64,000 bases of DNA from Mantis religiosa (GCA_030765055.1 CM060953.1:13067045-13131044); one strand, 5' to 3'; counted from the first letter of the stretch, positions 35,500-46,640 are shown. Notes: generated by a model not told the origin, from the sequence alone. Numbers and translations: made by a program.

Positions 35500-37630
35500 T
35501 AGTATTCATTTTGGAGCTACATGTCCACTTAGAAAAGTTAGAGTAAATAAAGCCAGGAAGAAAAGAGTTAAACTGCCATTTGAAGTAGTTAAATCCAAAG
35601 AAAAAATGAAAAGCATGCATGCCCTATATAAAAGCACTCTCTCAGACCATTATAAAAGTAAATACAAAGATGCCAAATAGGAGTATATAAACAGTCTTCT
35701 AAATGCAAGGATAGCCACTTATAGAGAATAAATAAATCAGTCAAATAACCCTAGCAGAACAACTTGGAACCTAATTAATGAGTGTAGGGAAAACAAAAAG
35801 CTGCATCAAAACATAAGCCTAAACATAGATGGGAAATTAATACAAGACCCAACAATCATATGTCAGAAATTTAATGAATTTTTTATAAATGTAGCTTCAC
35901 ATAATAGACTGTCTCCTAATGTATATGCAAACAACGACATCGGCATCAAATCATCAATATTCCTTGAACCAACAACAGAAAACGAAATCACCAACATAAT
36001 TAACAAACTACCTAAAAAAGCAAGTAGTGGATGGGATGATATTAGTCCAGTTATTTTAAAACAATGTAAAACAGCTATTTCAAAACCTTTAACACACCTG
36101 ATTAACTACTCCATTGAAGTCGGTCAATTTCCTGAAATTTTGAAACTAGGATTAGTCAAACCAATATTTAAAAAAGGGGATGAACAGGATGTCAGTAACT
36201 ACAGGCCGATCACCTTAACATCAGGAATAGCTAAGCTTTTTGAAAGAATTTTATTAGAAAGATTAATTAAGTATTTAAATAAACATAATGTACTACAAGA
36301 TTTTCAACATGGGTTTAGAAAAGGTTGTTCCACAGTCTCTGCAGTCATACAGTATATACATGAAATAACAAGTAAGTTAGAATCTAATGATAAGTTAAGC
36401 TCACTATTTTTCGACCTGACTAAAGCATTTGACTGTGTTGACCATAGCATCTTATTACACAAACTAAGAAATTATGGGATAAGGGGACTACCTCTAGAAT
36501 TGTTTTCCAGTTACCTAACTGGCCGGAAGCAATATACAGAAGTAAATCATAAAATGGGAAAAAATGTAAACAAAATTCAATCAAAAATAGAAACAGCAAA
36601 ATATGGAGTACCTCAGGGAACAGTACTAGGGCCTCTGCTTTTCATTATATATGTTAATGATATTATTTGTCCACAAAATACAGCTATAATAACTTACGCA
36701 GATGACACAACTGCCATATGCTGGAACAAGACGTTGGAAGCTCTAAACAAAAATTTAAATCACACTGCTAATACCCTAATCAAATACTTTGAATCCGTAA
36801 ATTTAAAAACTAAAGTAATGTGGCCCAATACATCAAGAAAAACTACCTCCAATACAGAATTGCAAATAAACACCACCACCATTGAAGAAGTAAAATCATA
36901 TAGATTTCTTGGAATAATTGTTGATAAACAGTTAACATGGGCTAAACATATAGATTATATATGTAATAAAATTAGTAAATCTATATACTTGCTTAGGTAT
37001 TTTCAAAGTTACAAAGACACTAGGCTTCTACAGATGATTTATTTTGGATGTATATATCCTTACTTTAACTACGGGATCGAAATATGGGGTACAGCTGCAA
37101 AATGTCACATGGACATGTTACTAATTCTACAGAAGAAATGTATTAGATTGATTTATAGCCTAAAAGGAAGGGAATCATGCAGAGAAACATTTAAAACTGA
37201 AAATATGTTCACAGTCTATTCTTTGTATATATACAGAACTATATTATTCATAACCGATCGACTTACATTAGTACGAAACAACCAAATTCACGACTATAGT
37301 ACAAGAAATGGTGATAACTATCATGTATAATATTAACAGGTGTGTCACTGAAAAGGACATTAATATCAGAGGGATCAAACTGTATAATAAACTACCTAGT
37401 GAGATAAAAATTTTGACGAATAGCTCAAAACCAAAATTTAAAAGTAAATTAAAACAATATTTGTTAAATAAATGTATATACAGCCTAGATGAATTGTAAA
37501 TTATATATGTAAGAATTTGGTACTAGCATACAAATGTCATATTGTTAAATAATTTGTATAGAAATGACGTGTCCAAAATCAATGTACATCTGATAAACTG
37601 GATCAATAAACTATCAATATCAATATCAAT
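35500..37630 (+). pseudogene. 5'-truncated LINE of the jockey/CR1 type (LINE-2), reverse transcriptase nearly whole
   Basis: Readable from about 35540 (VKLPFEVVKSKEKMKS) with stops near 35680 and 35730, then open through 36140-37330. RT blocks: LVKPIFKKGDEQDVSNYRPI, FDLTKAFDCVDHSIL, YGVPQGTVLGPLLFIIYVND, and the catalytic ITYADDTT (about 36690-36715). The last part (TRNGDNYHV... IKLYNKLPSEIKIL) continues in another frame after 37320. The endonuclease is missing. The 3' end is a short ATCAAT repeat (37605-37630). Different family from the LINE-1 fragments. Confidence 0.88.
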
Positions 37631-37751
37631 TAGCAGAACAAGTTGTATGTTTTGCATTTAGTATCTAAATTGCTTATATGCATTGATCTTATTCTAATAG
37701 CAGTGTTTTATATAACTTCTAAGTACCCTAATATATACTTTTTTTATGTAG

Positions 37752-37948
37752 GAGTTCCTGATATCAATTCTTCAACACAGTAAGGACTTTAAAGAGTACC
37801 ATCGAAGCAATCAAGGCAAAATAGCACGTGTGAACAAAGCTGTCATGAACTACCATGCCAATGCTGAAAGGGAGCAAAAGAAAGAACAGGAACGGATAGA
37901 AAAAGAACGTATGCGCCGCCTTATGGCAGAAGATGAAGAGGGCTATAG
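37752..37948 (+). CDS. brm: brahma exon 7: HSA domain, second part
   Basis: Residues 651-715 plus two bases of Arg716: EFLISILQHSKDFKEYHRSN, then QGKIARVNKAVMNYHANAER and EQKKEQERIEKERMRRLMAEDEEGYR. The HILQHSKDFKEYHR-type word is the signature of the HSA domain. The intron before it is 7.9 kb and holds the whole Tc-C stack and LINE-2. Acceptor TTATGTAG, donor ATAG|GTAATA; exon 8 completes Arg716. Confidence 0.96.
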
Positions 37949-39213
37949 GTAATATATGTCTATTTTTACTTTCTTCATATTACTGTAAATATTGGCAAGC
38001 ATAAGTAACAGCCTGGATTTATGTTCCCATATGCAAAGTTTTTCCATCATTTCAACATTCTTTGTTTTTGCCCTCAGATTTTTATAAGTTAACAATAAAT
38101 CCGTAAGTTCATATTTAGCAAAGTGTTATTCTTTCTGTCATTTACACTGTCTGAGGCAGCTCAAGGGGGGAGAGGGAATAAGAACTAATCAAAGCTCTTT
38201 TAATCTTCAAGTAGTCATTGGACGATACCCAAACCAACCAAATATGACCTAGTGTTGGCACAGAACTTCCACTTATAGTTAGATGTGTTACATTATTGCA
38301 TGTTTGGATCTGCAGTGTTTGTAACTTTTTCTTGCCCTGAGGTTATCAAAGATTCCACTATTCATCTTGCCCAATTTCTTTCATGATTACCATTGTATGC
38401 TTTCTTTTATTGCTGCAGTTGCAAAAGAATCTCATTTATCCAAATTACCTTTTGTATCAGAATTGATTTTTTGCTTACTTCACCTCATTGTATGATTTTC
38501 TTACTATAAACCATTTTATTTTGTAAATTAATGTTTTAAAAAACAAAGCAATTACCAGTTATTTAGTTATTGTGTTCCATTATCCAAGATACACTGTTTA
38601 GTTATTGAATGTAATTATATAAATTATGTTACACATAATTATTATTTAATATAATAATGATATAAGTGATTATGTATTCTATTGCAAGTATTGTTTGGAC
38701 ATTGTTGCAATATAAGCTTAATAAGAATAAAATTATTATCATGGAGCACAAATTTAAAACATAAGAAAACTTGCATACTATTTCGGGAAGTAAAAGCGGG
38801 TATAGTACAGTGCAGCTTACTTAAGTTAAGTCCGTACTAACATAACTTTTTTATTCCCTGTTAACATGTTTTGCGAACATGTGTTCCCATCTTTAGAACG
38901 TATCCAACTGACCCCTGTTGTTGTTTCTGTTGTGATGATAGTCTATAATGGCGGCTCATATGGTGGTGAAATGCACTTCCAGAGGGTACTTGGTGGCAGT
39001 AAATCAAAATTCATTAACTGTTGTTTGTGTTTCAAAATGAAGATCTTTTCTCATGTGTCCAGTTGTATTTTGTGACTGGTCAGTTTGATTAGTCTAATGT
39101 TCAGTTTGATGTTATGGTTGGACGTCCAGAAATGGTGTGAAACTGCAGATTTGTCCATTTGTTTCTATTTTAAGCAACTCTTGTGTTATGTGTGATTGGA
39201 GGTATTTAGTAAG
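37949..39213. other. Intron 7 sequence, nothing recognised
   Basis: About 1.3 kb of AT-rich DNA. From about 38800 a weak resemblance to PLE 3' ends (aacatgttttgcgaacatgtgttcccatc..., about 38860-39180, with words like tgaagatcttttctcatgtgtccag) suggests an old PLE relic on the - strand. Confidence 0.4.
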
Positions 39214-39227
39214 TGACATGAAAGTTA

Positions 39228-39863
39228 GCACAAAAGTGAATCAAGAAGATATTGACACATTGCTTCACTCACACTGTTTATTCACAGGACATGTTTCAAG
39301 AGCTTTTGCTCTTATCATCAATAGATGGCGTGATGTATTTGTCAAGATGTCCAGTGGTGGAGTTTCAAAATTCATGACTCTATGACGATTTTTGTTAATG
39401 AAGAATTTTTCCCATACGGAAAGGTCTATGGGGTGATTAACATATTTTATTAGAGATGTTTCCAAGTTGATGTCATGTCTAGTATTCAAAAAATGAAAAG
39501 CCACTGCTGATTTTTGTTTCACCATTTTTAATGTTTCTTATATGTTCTTTAGTTCTGGTGTTAATATTTCCTTATGGGAAAAAATCTTCATTAACAAAAA
39601 TCGTCATAGAGTCATGAATTTTGAAACTCCACCACCGGACATCTTTGACAAGTACATCACGCCATCTATTGACAATACGGAGAAAGAGGAAACCACTACA
39701 ACTTGCACTAATCGAGTACCAGCTGATGATAAGAGCAAAAGCTCTTGAAACATGTCCTGTGAATAAACAGTGTGAGTGAAGCAATGTGTCAATATCTTCT
39801 CGACTCACTTTTGTGCTAATTTATGCTTCACTATCCCTACGCTTCTTTCAAGTTTATACTTTG
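39228..39863. mobile_element. PLE-D miniature foldback with 12-bp target duplication
   Basis: A - strand piece of the PLE-D GIY-YIG end (39228-39570: AVAFHFLNTRHDINLETSLIKYVNHPIDLSVWEKFF) joined head to head to a + strand piece (39571-39863: WEKIFINKNRHRVMNFETPPPDIFDKYITPSID). Duplication ACATGAAAGTTA at 39216-39227 and 39864-39875. Arms share their outer ~330 bp. Confidence 0.9.
39718..39761 (+). ncRNA. Hammerhead-ribozyme-like motif of PLE-D (best example)
   Basis: CTGATGA (39723-39729), stem II AAGAGC/GCTCTT (39731-39736, 39741-39746) with an AAAA loop, GAAA (39747-39750), then C-AT-G and the triplet GTC ending at 39756. Stem I: CAG (39720-39722) with CTG (39757-39759). All core bases of the hammerhead consensus are present. 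Confidence 0.65.
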
Positions 39864-39875
39864 ACATGAAAGTTA

Positions 39876-40175
39876 ATTGAAAAAACTATTTGTAGTCAGT
39901 TTATTTACACTTCATCACTTCCATTTTTATATTATCGAGGTACTAGTTTCAGAAGCCATTGGTTCCCTTTTCAACCTCTCCAACTAGCATCTATTGTCGT
40001 CTGCTCTCTTCTCTCTGATGGTGGAACTAATTTGACAAACAAGTTCATATTCTCTGTACAGTATCTGTTACGCAACATCCCTTTCTGTCTTCCCTCCATT
40101 TATTAGATAAATATGTTAATAGATATGTTTGTCAATGCTACTGCTGGTGCTTTAAATGTTCTATGTTTTTGGCAG
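39876..40175. other. Intron 7 end; possible old PLE end
   Basis: 39865-39915 resembles 44835-44905 (agttaattgaaaaaactatttgta...), and gtactagtttcagaagcc near 39941-39958 looks like the GAAAC-TA-GTA side of a hammerhead on the - strand. Too decayed to assign. Confidence 0.3.
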
Positions 40176-40317
40176 GAAACTTATTGATCAAAAGAAGGAT
40201 AAACGTCTGGCATTCCTGTTATCTCAAACAGATGAATACATTGGAAATCTCACAGAGATGGTAAAGCAGCACAAAATGGAACAGAAACGGAAACAGCAAG
40301 AAATGAAAAGGAAAAAG
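40176..40317 (+). CDS. brm: brahma exon 8: post-HSA helix
   Basis: Completes Arg716 and runs to residue 763: KLIDQKKDKRLAFLLSQTDE, then YIGNLTEMVKQHKMEQKRKQQEMKRKK. This is the conserved post-HSA segment that couples the HSA helix to the ATPase core. Acceptor TTGGCAG, donor AAG|GTAAGT, ends in phase 0. Confidence 0.96.
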
Positions 40318-40403
40318 GTAAGTCTTCCAGGACAATTATTTTTAACTGTAAATGTCAGTTGAAAATAAAGTACACAGGATACATAAATTTGAATGAGTTT
40401 TAT

Positions 40404-40490
40404 AAAATTGAAAGCATAGCCAGGACTCGAACATGGATATTTGGTTCTGTGTGCCAACACTTTTACTGCTGAATTATCATGGTGAAAATC
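40404..40490 (-). repeat. Diverged SINE-1-like tRNA module
   Basis: attgaaagcatagccaggactcgaac reads on the - strand as B-box plus the family's ...GCATTGAATTT tail, heavily mutated. Confidence 0.4.
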
Positions 40491-40842
40491 TCATCTGATC
40501 AAATTGCAATGTAGATTTATGTGACCAAAGCATATTGCATTTCATGGCAATATCTGCCTGGCATCATGGCTTGAACATAGCAAAATGTAGAAAGAGTATT
40601 TTTTGTAGCTTAACTAGGTATCCTGACTTTGAATGTTCATTCTGGCAGTTTAGGTCAGCAGTTCTAGAATGGTAATTAGGTGATTAACTTAGGATAAACT
40701 ATGTCACTGCAAGCCAATAAATATGAAAATCTTACTATTCAGGTTGCTGAGTATGAATAATTGTCACTCAGTATAGAAGCCACCCAGATTATAAGACTTA
40801 TGTAGCAATTTGACTGAAATATACTAATGTTAATAATTACAG
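40491..40842. other. Intron 8 sequence, nothing recognised
   Basis: Unique sequence up to the acceptor ATTACAG. Confidence 0.5.
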
Positions 40843-40963
40843 AAAAAGAAGAAGAAGAAGGCAGAACGTGAAGCAGCTGCAGCCTCTGAAGGTGGTGAAG
40901 GAGGTGAAGGTGAAAATTCGCAACCGCCCGACACAAGAGTAACAGTCATAGAAACTGCTACAG
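40843..40963 (+). CDS. brm: brahma exon 9: Lys-rich linker
   Basis: Residues 764-803 plus one base: KKKKKKAEREAAAASEGGEG then GEGENSQPPDTRVTVIETAT. A lysine run followed by a Gly/Glu-rich linker and the conserved PDTRVTV lead into the BRK domain. Acceptor TTACAG, donor ACAG|GTAACC; exon 10 completes Gly804. Confidence 0.92.
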
Positions 40964-41090
40964 GTAACCATTTTGGATTGCTGAATATGATGTACATTTG
41001 TTAAATGCTATTGGATGTAACTATTGTATTGCAAAATGTTTTTTGGTTGGTATCTAATGTTAAGCAGTTGGGAGTGAAACCATTTGCTCT

Positions 41091-41454
41091 CTTGCACTCC
41101 AGTATTTTGGTGTTATGTTGTTACATTGAGTAAAGGCTGGACAGCGGAGTAGGTAGTTTCCATACATATCTTCTTTAAGTGTACAGAAAGGAGATCTCAC
41201 TATACCAATCCTGAATAAACGTTTATTGAGACAGTCATGGCCTGTTACAGGTCTAAAAGTTGCTATAGAGCATTTTCTTGCACTCCAGTATTTTGATGTT
41301 ATGTTGGTATGTTGAACAGTGGAGTAGGTGGTTTACATCCATATCTTCTTTAAGTGTACAGAAAGGAGATCTCACTATATCAATCCTGAATAAATGTTTA
41401 TTGAGACAGTAATGGCCTGTTACAAGTCTAAAAGTTGTTACAGAGCATTTTCTT
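41091..41454. repeat. Direct tandem duplication of about 186 bp
   Basis: Unit 1 (41091-41276) and unit 2 (41277-41454) begin cttgcactccagtatttt and share most bases to the end (gttatagagcattttcttg), with about ten changes and one short deletion. Lies in brm intron 9. Confidence 0.9.
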
Positions 41455-42089
41455 GGTAGTGTATTGATTCTAGTTGTGCTGTTACATAAATTTTCGCAAG
41501 GTTTCCTTTTGTTTGTAAGATATTCTTTAATATTTTTATTATATATGATATAATTATTCTTTTGATAGAGTGATAACTTACTGGCTTAAATGATTTTGAC
41601 ATAATTTTACTGCCTTTTTTGGCTAGAAAGTCAGCTCACTACCATGTATTCTGCAATGTGCTGTTATCCATTGAAGTATTAATCTTTTATTTAAATTGTT
41701 TTTTGCAGCATTCTGCAATATTTAGGTTTTCAGGTATTATATCAGATGTTATGGATGTTATAGCTGCTTTAGAGTCAGATAACAATACTGTTTCATATTT
41801 ATTTATATGATATATAGAAGATTTTGTAAGCTCTGAAGGATTGCCGAAATTTCTTAATCAAAATTTGTAGCATTTAAACTTAATGCAAAATGTAAACCTA
41901 ACCTTACAACCATGGTGTATGATGGTGCTTTTTACACATTTTAACTGCCCAACGAAATGAGGTGTGTTAGAATAGTGTCAAAGACAGTTTTTTTCAGGTG
42001 AGTGACTAAGGAATCTTCAGCTACCATCATTAAATTCACTGTATCACAAACCACTCCACCATGTTATCTTTGTGTGTGTGTCTGTGTGG
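41455..42089. other. Intron 9 sequence, nothing recognised
   Basis: AT-rich, no recognisable element. Confidence 0.5.
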
Positions 42090-42289
42090 TCATATCAAAT
42101 GGTGAATGAAATAGGTCAAATGAGCCCAGGTTCCATAGGGCTTAAGAGTTACCAAACATTCCTCTTTCAGGATGAGGTAAAACCCTGGAAAAAAACCTTA
42201 TCCAGGTAAGTCACCATGGCTGAGATTCCAACTCGGGACCTCTTGAATGTGATGCAGACATGCTACCATCTACGCTATTGAGGCGGGCA
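42090..42289 (-). mobile_element. SINE-3, second copy
   Basis: Reverse complement of the element at 16679-16922: gcccgcctcaatagcgtagatggtagc on the - strand for the head, B-box as GAGTTGGAATC, body ...ttacctggataaggttttt. The poly-A tail is lost. Confidence 0.75.
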
Positions 42290-42654
42290 TGTTATCCTTG
42301 TAGCCAATGCTTTTCAGCAGGCATTATAGTGGAATACAGCAACAATAATAAGTCTAATCTAAAAGTAATTTGCACATAACACAGATATTTGAATAAGCAT
42401 TCATTTTTTAGATACACAATAAATAAACTGCTCTACTTATTGTATGCAGTAGAGAAAGTATAAGCTTATATAATAACTTTCTAGTTCAGGGCTAGTTTCG
42501 TAAATCTGTTTGCATGATATGTCCAAAACTCAAATTTGCCAAATTAGTCATGTTACTTCTGTTATGATGTATATTAACCCTTTCAGTCCTGAATTGCTCA
42601 CTTATGCCAGTCTTCCTCTAATTTGATACTGGTTTTTATGAGGCTGTCGGGACA

Positions 42655-42830
42655 CCTTCAAGTCACTGACTTGAATAGCCACGATGGTTAGAGCAACACG
42701 CAATGGACTGACTATCCACTCAGAGTCAGAGGTTATGAGTTCAGGTCTTGACAGCCGAATTCAAATGTGCCTGTGGTAAAGTATGTGGGAGGGCCCAGGT
42801 GTGTTGGCATGCTTAGATGATGACGGAGTA
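42655..42830 (+). repeat. Possible third type of tRNA-like SINE
   Basis: A-box-like GATGGTTAGAGCAAC (about 42683-42697) and B-box-like GAGTTCAGGTCTTG (about 42739-42752) at the right spacing. One copy only, so the call is weak. Confidence 0.35.
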
Positions 42831-42904
42831 TCTACAGTTGCATAGATTTTGCTTCTTTTCTTATATTAAAAAAAAATGTAAATTGTGAAGGAAAAACAAT
42901 CATT

Positions 42905-43990
42905 TTTTGGCTCTTCTTTCTAATATGCGACGCTACGATTTTTTCTAATTCCTTCACACTTTTTAATGTTTTTATATACAACAATGGTTTTTAATATAAT
43001 TTCTTTACTTTCTAGTGCAATTTCGTGTTGGAGGGCATTCTTTCAACGTTATTTATTGTTTGTTTATTTACTTACTGCATAATGTAGCCATATTGAAGAA
43101 TTCAGTGCAGCCAAACTATGCTTGTTTCTCCACTGAACACAATGCTGCCAACAGTCTTAGTTGTCTCGAGAATACACTACCTGGCAGACGAACTCAACGT
43201 ACACTAGCAGACGAACTGAAAGTAGTACCTAAATCTAAACACTAAACACACACAGTAGTCCCTAATTTTCACCAACTAGCTAACTAATTACGCTAAACAT
43301 CGTTACACTACAGGGTAGACCTGTCTAATGTCTTCAATTAATTCTTGAAATGGGTCTGCTGACCAGTTTTTGCAGTCATTATGCCACAAATACTCAGAAA
43401 TATGAGCATCCACACTGTCCTTACAAATGTCGCCCCTTGTTAGATGATGTCACAGTCCTCGCCATCGTGACTCTGTGTTATTTGTGTGCACATTTGTCAC
43501 TGGGTCGACAAAGTGCACTGAGTGATTTACTGCAAGGTGTGCAGCGAACGTTCCAGCCATCAACTCATAGTATCCCTGCCAGGCATCAGTGTGAATGGTG
43601 CTGGTGAACTCTACATGCTCTGCAATTAGACCGTAGAGTGTATTTGCATCCCTTCTGTTGTTGGAGCATATCATCATCTGCACCTCATTTGTTTCCACGT
43701 CGATCATTCCCAGGATCCACTTGCCCTCTCCGACGTGCCCACCATGAAACTTGCGTCATCCTATTTTGCATTCGTCGCTTTGAACGACGTGGCCGGGACC
43801 GCAGATGTCTGGGGCAGTTTTGCAGAGGTTGTCTACAAGTGTTACATATTTCTCTCACGTTGGCTGCAAGCCAAAACCAGCTGGTCTACTGTTTCCGCAT
43901 GTACATATGCGCACCTTTGGACTTAGAAAATATTTTCGCATCGCACAAAAGGAAGTTTCTCCAAATTTTTTCAATCAAGAAAATTGCAAA
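42905..43990 (-). pseudogene. Merlin-type DNA transposon (Merlin-3), transposase relic
   Basis: The - strand frame 43450-43707 reads MIDVETNEVQMMICSNNRRD, TLYGLIAEHVEFTSTIHTDAWQGY, then NHSVHFVDPVTNVHTNNTESRWRG. The words IHTDAWQGY and HTNNTES hold the second Asp and the Glu of the Merlin DDE triad; the first Asp region (about 43750-43790) has been damaged. Left end ggctcttctttctaatatgcg, right end near 43985. The best preserved of four Merlin relics in the window. A G run (about 44041-44054) lies just to the right. Confidence 0.8.
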
Positions 43991-44215
43991 TGCATGTGTT
44001 TAATTAGTTAAGGGCAGTATAACAAGAATATAGCAGGCGGAGGGGGGGGGGGGGGAGAAGAAGCTTGTGTGCATTATATGGACTCCGGGACTGAAAGGGT
44101 TAATTTCAAAGATAACCAAAGTTTGTCAGTAACTTATTTGTTTGTGAATTTTGTCAGTAATTAATTGCAGTAGACGACATGTTCTCAATGTTAATGAGTT
44201 ATAACTGTTTTCTAG

Positions 44216-44398
44216 GCAAAACGCTGTCTGGGGAGGAGGCACCACTCTCAAGTCAGTTACAGGCATGGCTTGAAGCACATCCTGGATGGGAAGCAGTTCC
44301 ACAGGAAGAGGGTGAAGATGATGATGAAGATGATGATGATGACGAAGATGGTTCAGATGACGACTCAGGAGATGATGACGAACAGGATGCATCTGAAT
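44216..44398 (+). CDS. brm: brahma exon 10: BRK domain and acidic stretch
   Basis: Completes Gly804 and runs to Glu864 plus one base. The BRK domain is TGKTLSGEEAPLSSQLQAWL followed by EAHPGWEAVP (about residues 803-832), a short domain specific to metazoan Brahma and CHD-type remodelers. It is followed by an Asp/Glu run of about 30 residues. Acceptor TTCTAG, donor GAAT|GTAAGA, phase 1, completed by exon 11 (Ser865). Confidence 0.95.
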
Positions 44399-44505
44399 GT
44401 AAGATTAGCAATAATAAAGTAAAATTTAATTAGTAGCATCTGGATCATAGTTGTTTACTACAAATATTAAAAGCAGAAGTATTATTAACAGTGAAGTATT
44501 CTTCA

Positions 44506-44596
44506 TTTTTGAGTTTGAATTTATGAGTCACTATGTTTACACTCAAACACTTTACTTGAGTGTAAACATAGTGACTCATAAATTCAAACTCAAAAA
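44506..44596. repeat. Perfect 41-bp palindrome (transposon end-to-end hairpin)
   Basis: Arms 44506-44546 and 44556-44596 are exact reverse complements, loop of 9 nt (acactttac). The arm sequence (gagtttgaatttatgagtca...) recurs once, with changes, at 46912-46955, so it is the terminal repeat of a mariner-like element, perhaps Mar-E. It lies 108 bp after the exon 10 donor, so brm pre-mRNA would fold into a long hairpin there. Confidence 0.9.
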
Positions 44597-44618
44597 TGTT
44601 TACTACAAGTTTGAGTAT

Positions 44619-44794
44619 AGATAGAGTTAGGTTTTTACATATAAGATTTAATTATTTAATTACTGTAACTTCATTTTGTACACCAAAACTTCTTGGAACA
44701 TGTTTCTGAGACTGTTATCTCTATGATCAGCTTAGGCCAATCATCAGCCTAAAGTTTTGGTGTAGAAATTGAAACCAAGTAATTAAAAATTCAA
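44619..44794. mobile_element. Old Penelope-like foldback (PLE-E)
   Basis: Inverted arms (tttaattactgtaacttc...ccaaaactt against the reverse of 44750-44790) around a - strand hammerhead-like core (CTGATCA, stem II AGAGA/TCTCA, GAAAC-AT-GTT, about 44697-44735). Flanked by TTTGAGTAT (44610-44618, 44795-44803). No coding sequence. Confidence 0.55.
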
Positions 44795-44999
44795 TTTGAG
44801 TATTATGCGTGCTTGGAGAAATTTAGTAACAGTGACATCAAAATTAATTGGAAAAACTATTTGTAAGTGACGAAGTGCCAATAAACCAACTACAAATATT
44901 TTTTCAATCAGTTTGAGCATATAGGACAGTGTGTGTGTGTTAGAGTAAATTACTTCAGGAATAATGATGCATCAATCCGAGTTTTTTTTTTTTTTTTGA

Positions 45000-46640
45000 G
45001 AAAATCTGCAAAAAAGTACCCATAGGCTCTCAGAAGAATTTGGTGCATCAAAGGATACCTATCATACATTGCCACATTAAGAAACTTGGAAAATCATAAA
45101 GAAGTGATGGATCTGTACCTCGTGAACTGACACCTCAACAGGCTGAGGGTGGATATCTGTCGTCAGCTTATCCGTAATCCCATGGATGATAGATTTGTCA
45201 GGAGAATTGTCACTTGTGATGAAAAATGGGTATATTACCGAAACCCTAAGCCTCGAAACAATGGCTTGCTCCCTGCTAACCTGCCAAAGGCATCGTTAAA
45301 ATCAGTTTCGTTCCAAAGTAATGTTGTGTTTGATGGAATTTTGAAGATGTGATTCACTGAGAGTTTGTTCCAAATCAAATGTTATTGATACAATAACATT
45401 TACATATTTGAGCAAAGCTCGTAAACTGGTGTCTCGTCAGTATATATATTAAAATGTAAAAATTACGTATAATTAATTAATACAAAAGAATAAATATGTT
45501 TGCTATTGCTTAAAACTATACAGCTAACAAAATCAGTAATTAGTTTATGTCATCTTGCATCTATTCTTTAACAGAGTAATAGGCTTTCTTAATAAGTAGG
45601 TTCTTAACATGTTTTTTGAACAGTGTTTTACTTTTTTCTTTCTGAATTGACAGTGCTAGTTTGTTGAATACCTTAATTCCCATATAGTAGGGGCGTTTTT
45701 TCAAGCAAGGCCAGTCTATGTGCTGGAAATTTTGTGCTGTTCTTATATCGTGTATCATAGTTATGCTGGTTTTGACTGATCAAAAAATTATCCTGGTTGG
45801 TATGTACATTAAGTTGTATAAATATAATGATGGCTGTGTAAGTATTCCTAATTTTTTAAATAATGGTCTATATGACTCTATATCCTACATGCATCATTAC
45901 CCTTATTATCTTTTTCTGAATTTTAAATACTTTTTCCCACCCAGAACCATTACCCCATAGAATTATACCATATGCAAGTACTGATTGAAAATAACTAAAA
46001 TATAATATCTTTCTTATTTCTAGACTAGTTATCTGTGCAAGGCAATACATATTAAAGGAAGCCGTATTTAGTTTTTTACAAAATAATCAATGTGGTTGGA
46101 CCATCTTAGTCATTCATCTAAAATTACCCCTAAAACTTTATTTACATTATTTGCACTTACATTTGAGATGTTTTGCGTATTGCCTGAGGTGATAAGGGTG
46201 GGCAGTTGATACGGATCTTAATCTCAACAACTGGAATGAGTTCATGTAATTTTGAAACGGAGATTTCCCAGCATTAGTTAGCCAAAGTAGAGTTCTATTG
46301 CAACAGGACAATGCAACACCCCATACTGCACGAACAACCATGGAGAAAATTCAGGAATTGGGAGGAATCAAACTTCTACTACATCCAGCATACAGCCCTG
46401 ATCTTGCACCATCAGATTATCCTCTTTTTTCATCCCTTGGCCATTTTCTACGTGGAAGAAATTTTGACAACATTGAAATAGTGAAAGTGGGTGTCACTGA
46501 ATTCATCGCATCTAAAATCAGACACTGGTACCATTGTGGGATAATAAACCTCGCTGTTCAATGGCTCAAGACAATATAATCTAATGGTCTATACTTTGAA
46601 AATTAATTGCTTGTCAGAACACATTACAAATAATTATTTT
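45000..46640 (+). pseudogene. Decayed mariner transposase (Mar-E) split by a LINE
   Basis: First part to about 45385: a damaged VPHEL motif, MDICRQLIRNPMDDRFVRRI and VTCDEKWVYYRNPKP with the first catalytic Asp (about 45205). Second part from about 46289: VLLQQDNATPHTA (second Asp), LLHPAYSPDLAPSDYPLFSSL (third Asp; D-34-D spacing typical of mariner) to AVQWLKTI at 46579. Between them lies a jockey-like LINE on the - strand. Stop codon at 45352 and missing segment; non-functional. Confidence 0.88.
45386..46288 (-). pseudogene. 3' fragment of a jockey-like LINE (LINE-1) inside Mar-E
   Basis: The - strand reads YFQSVLAYGIILWGNGSGWE and KVFKIQKKIIRVM (about 45905-46030), then further on NFQHIDWPCLKKRPYYMGIKVFNKLALSI (45561-45758). 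Its 3' end (tgacgagacaccagtttacgag...) matches the LINE-1 copies in Merlin-1 and Merlin-2. The simple-repeat end of those copies is replaced by cattacaat-like bases at the mariner border. Confidence 0.8.
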
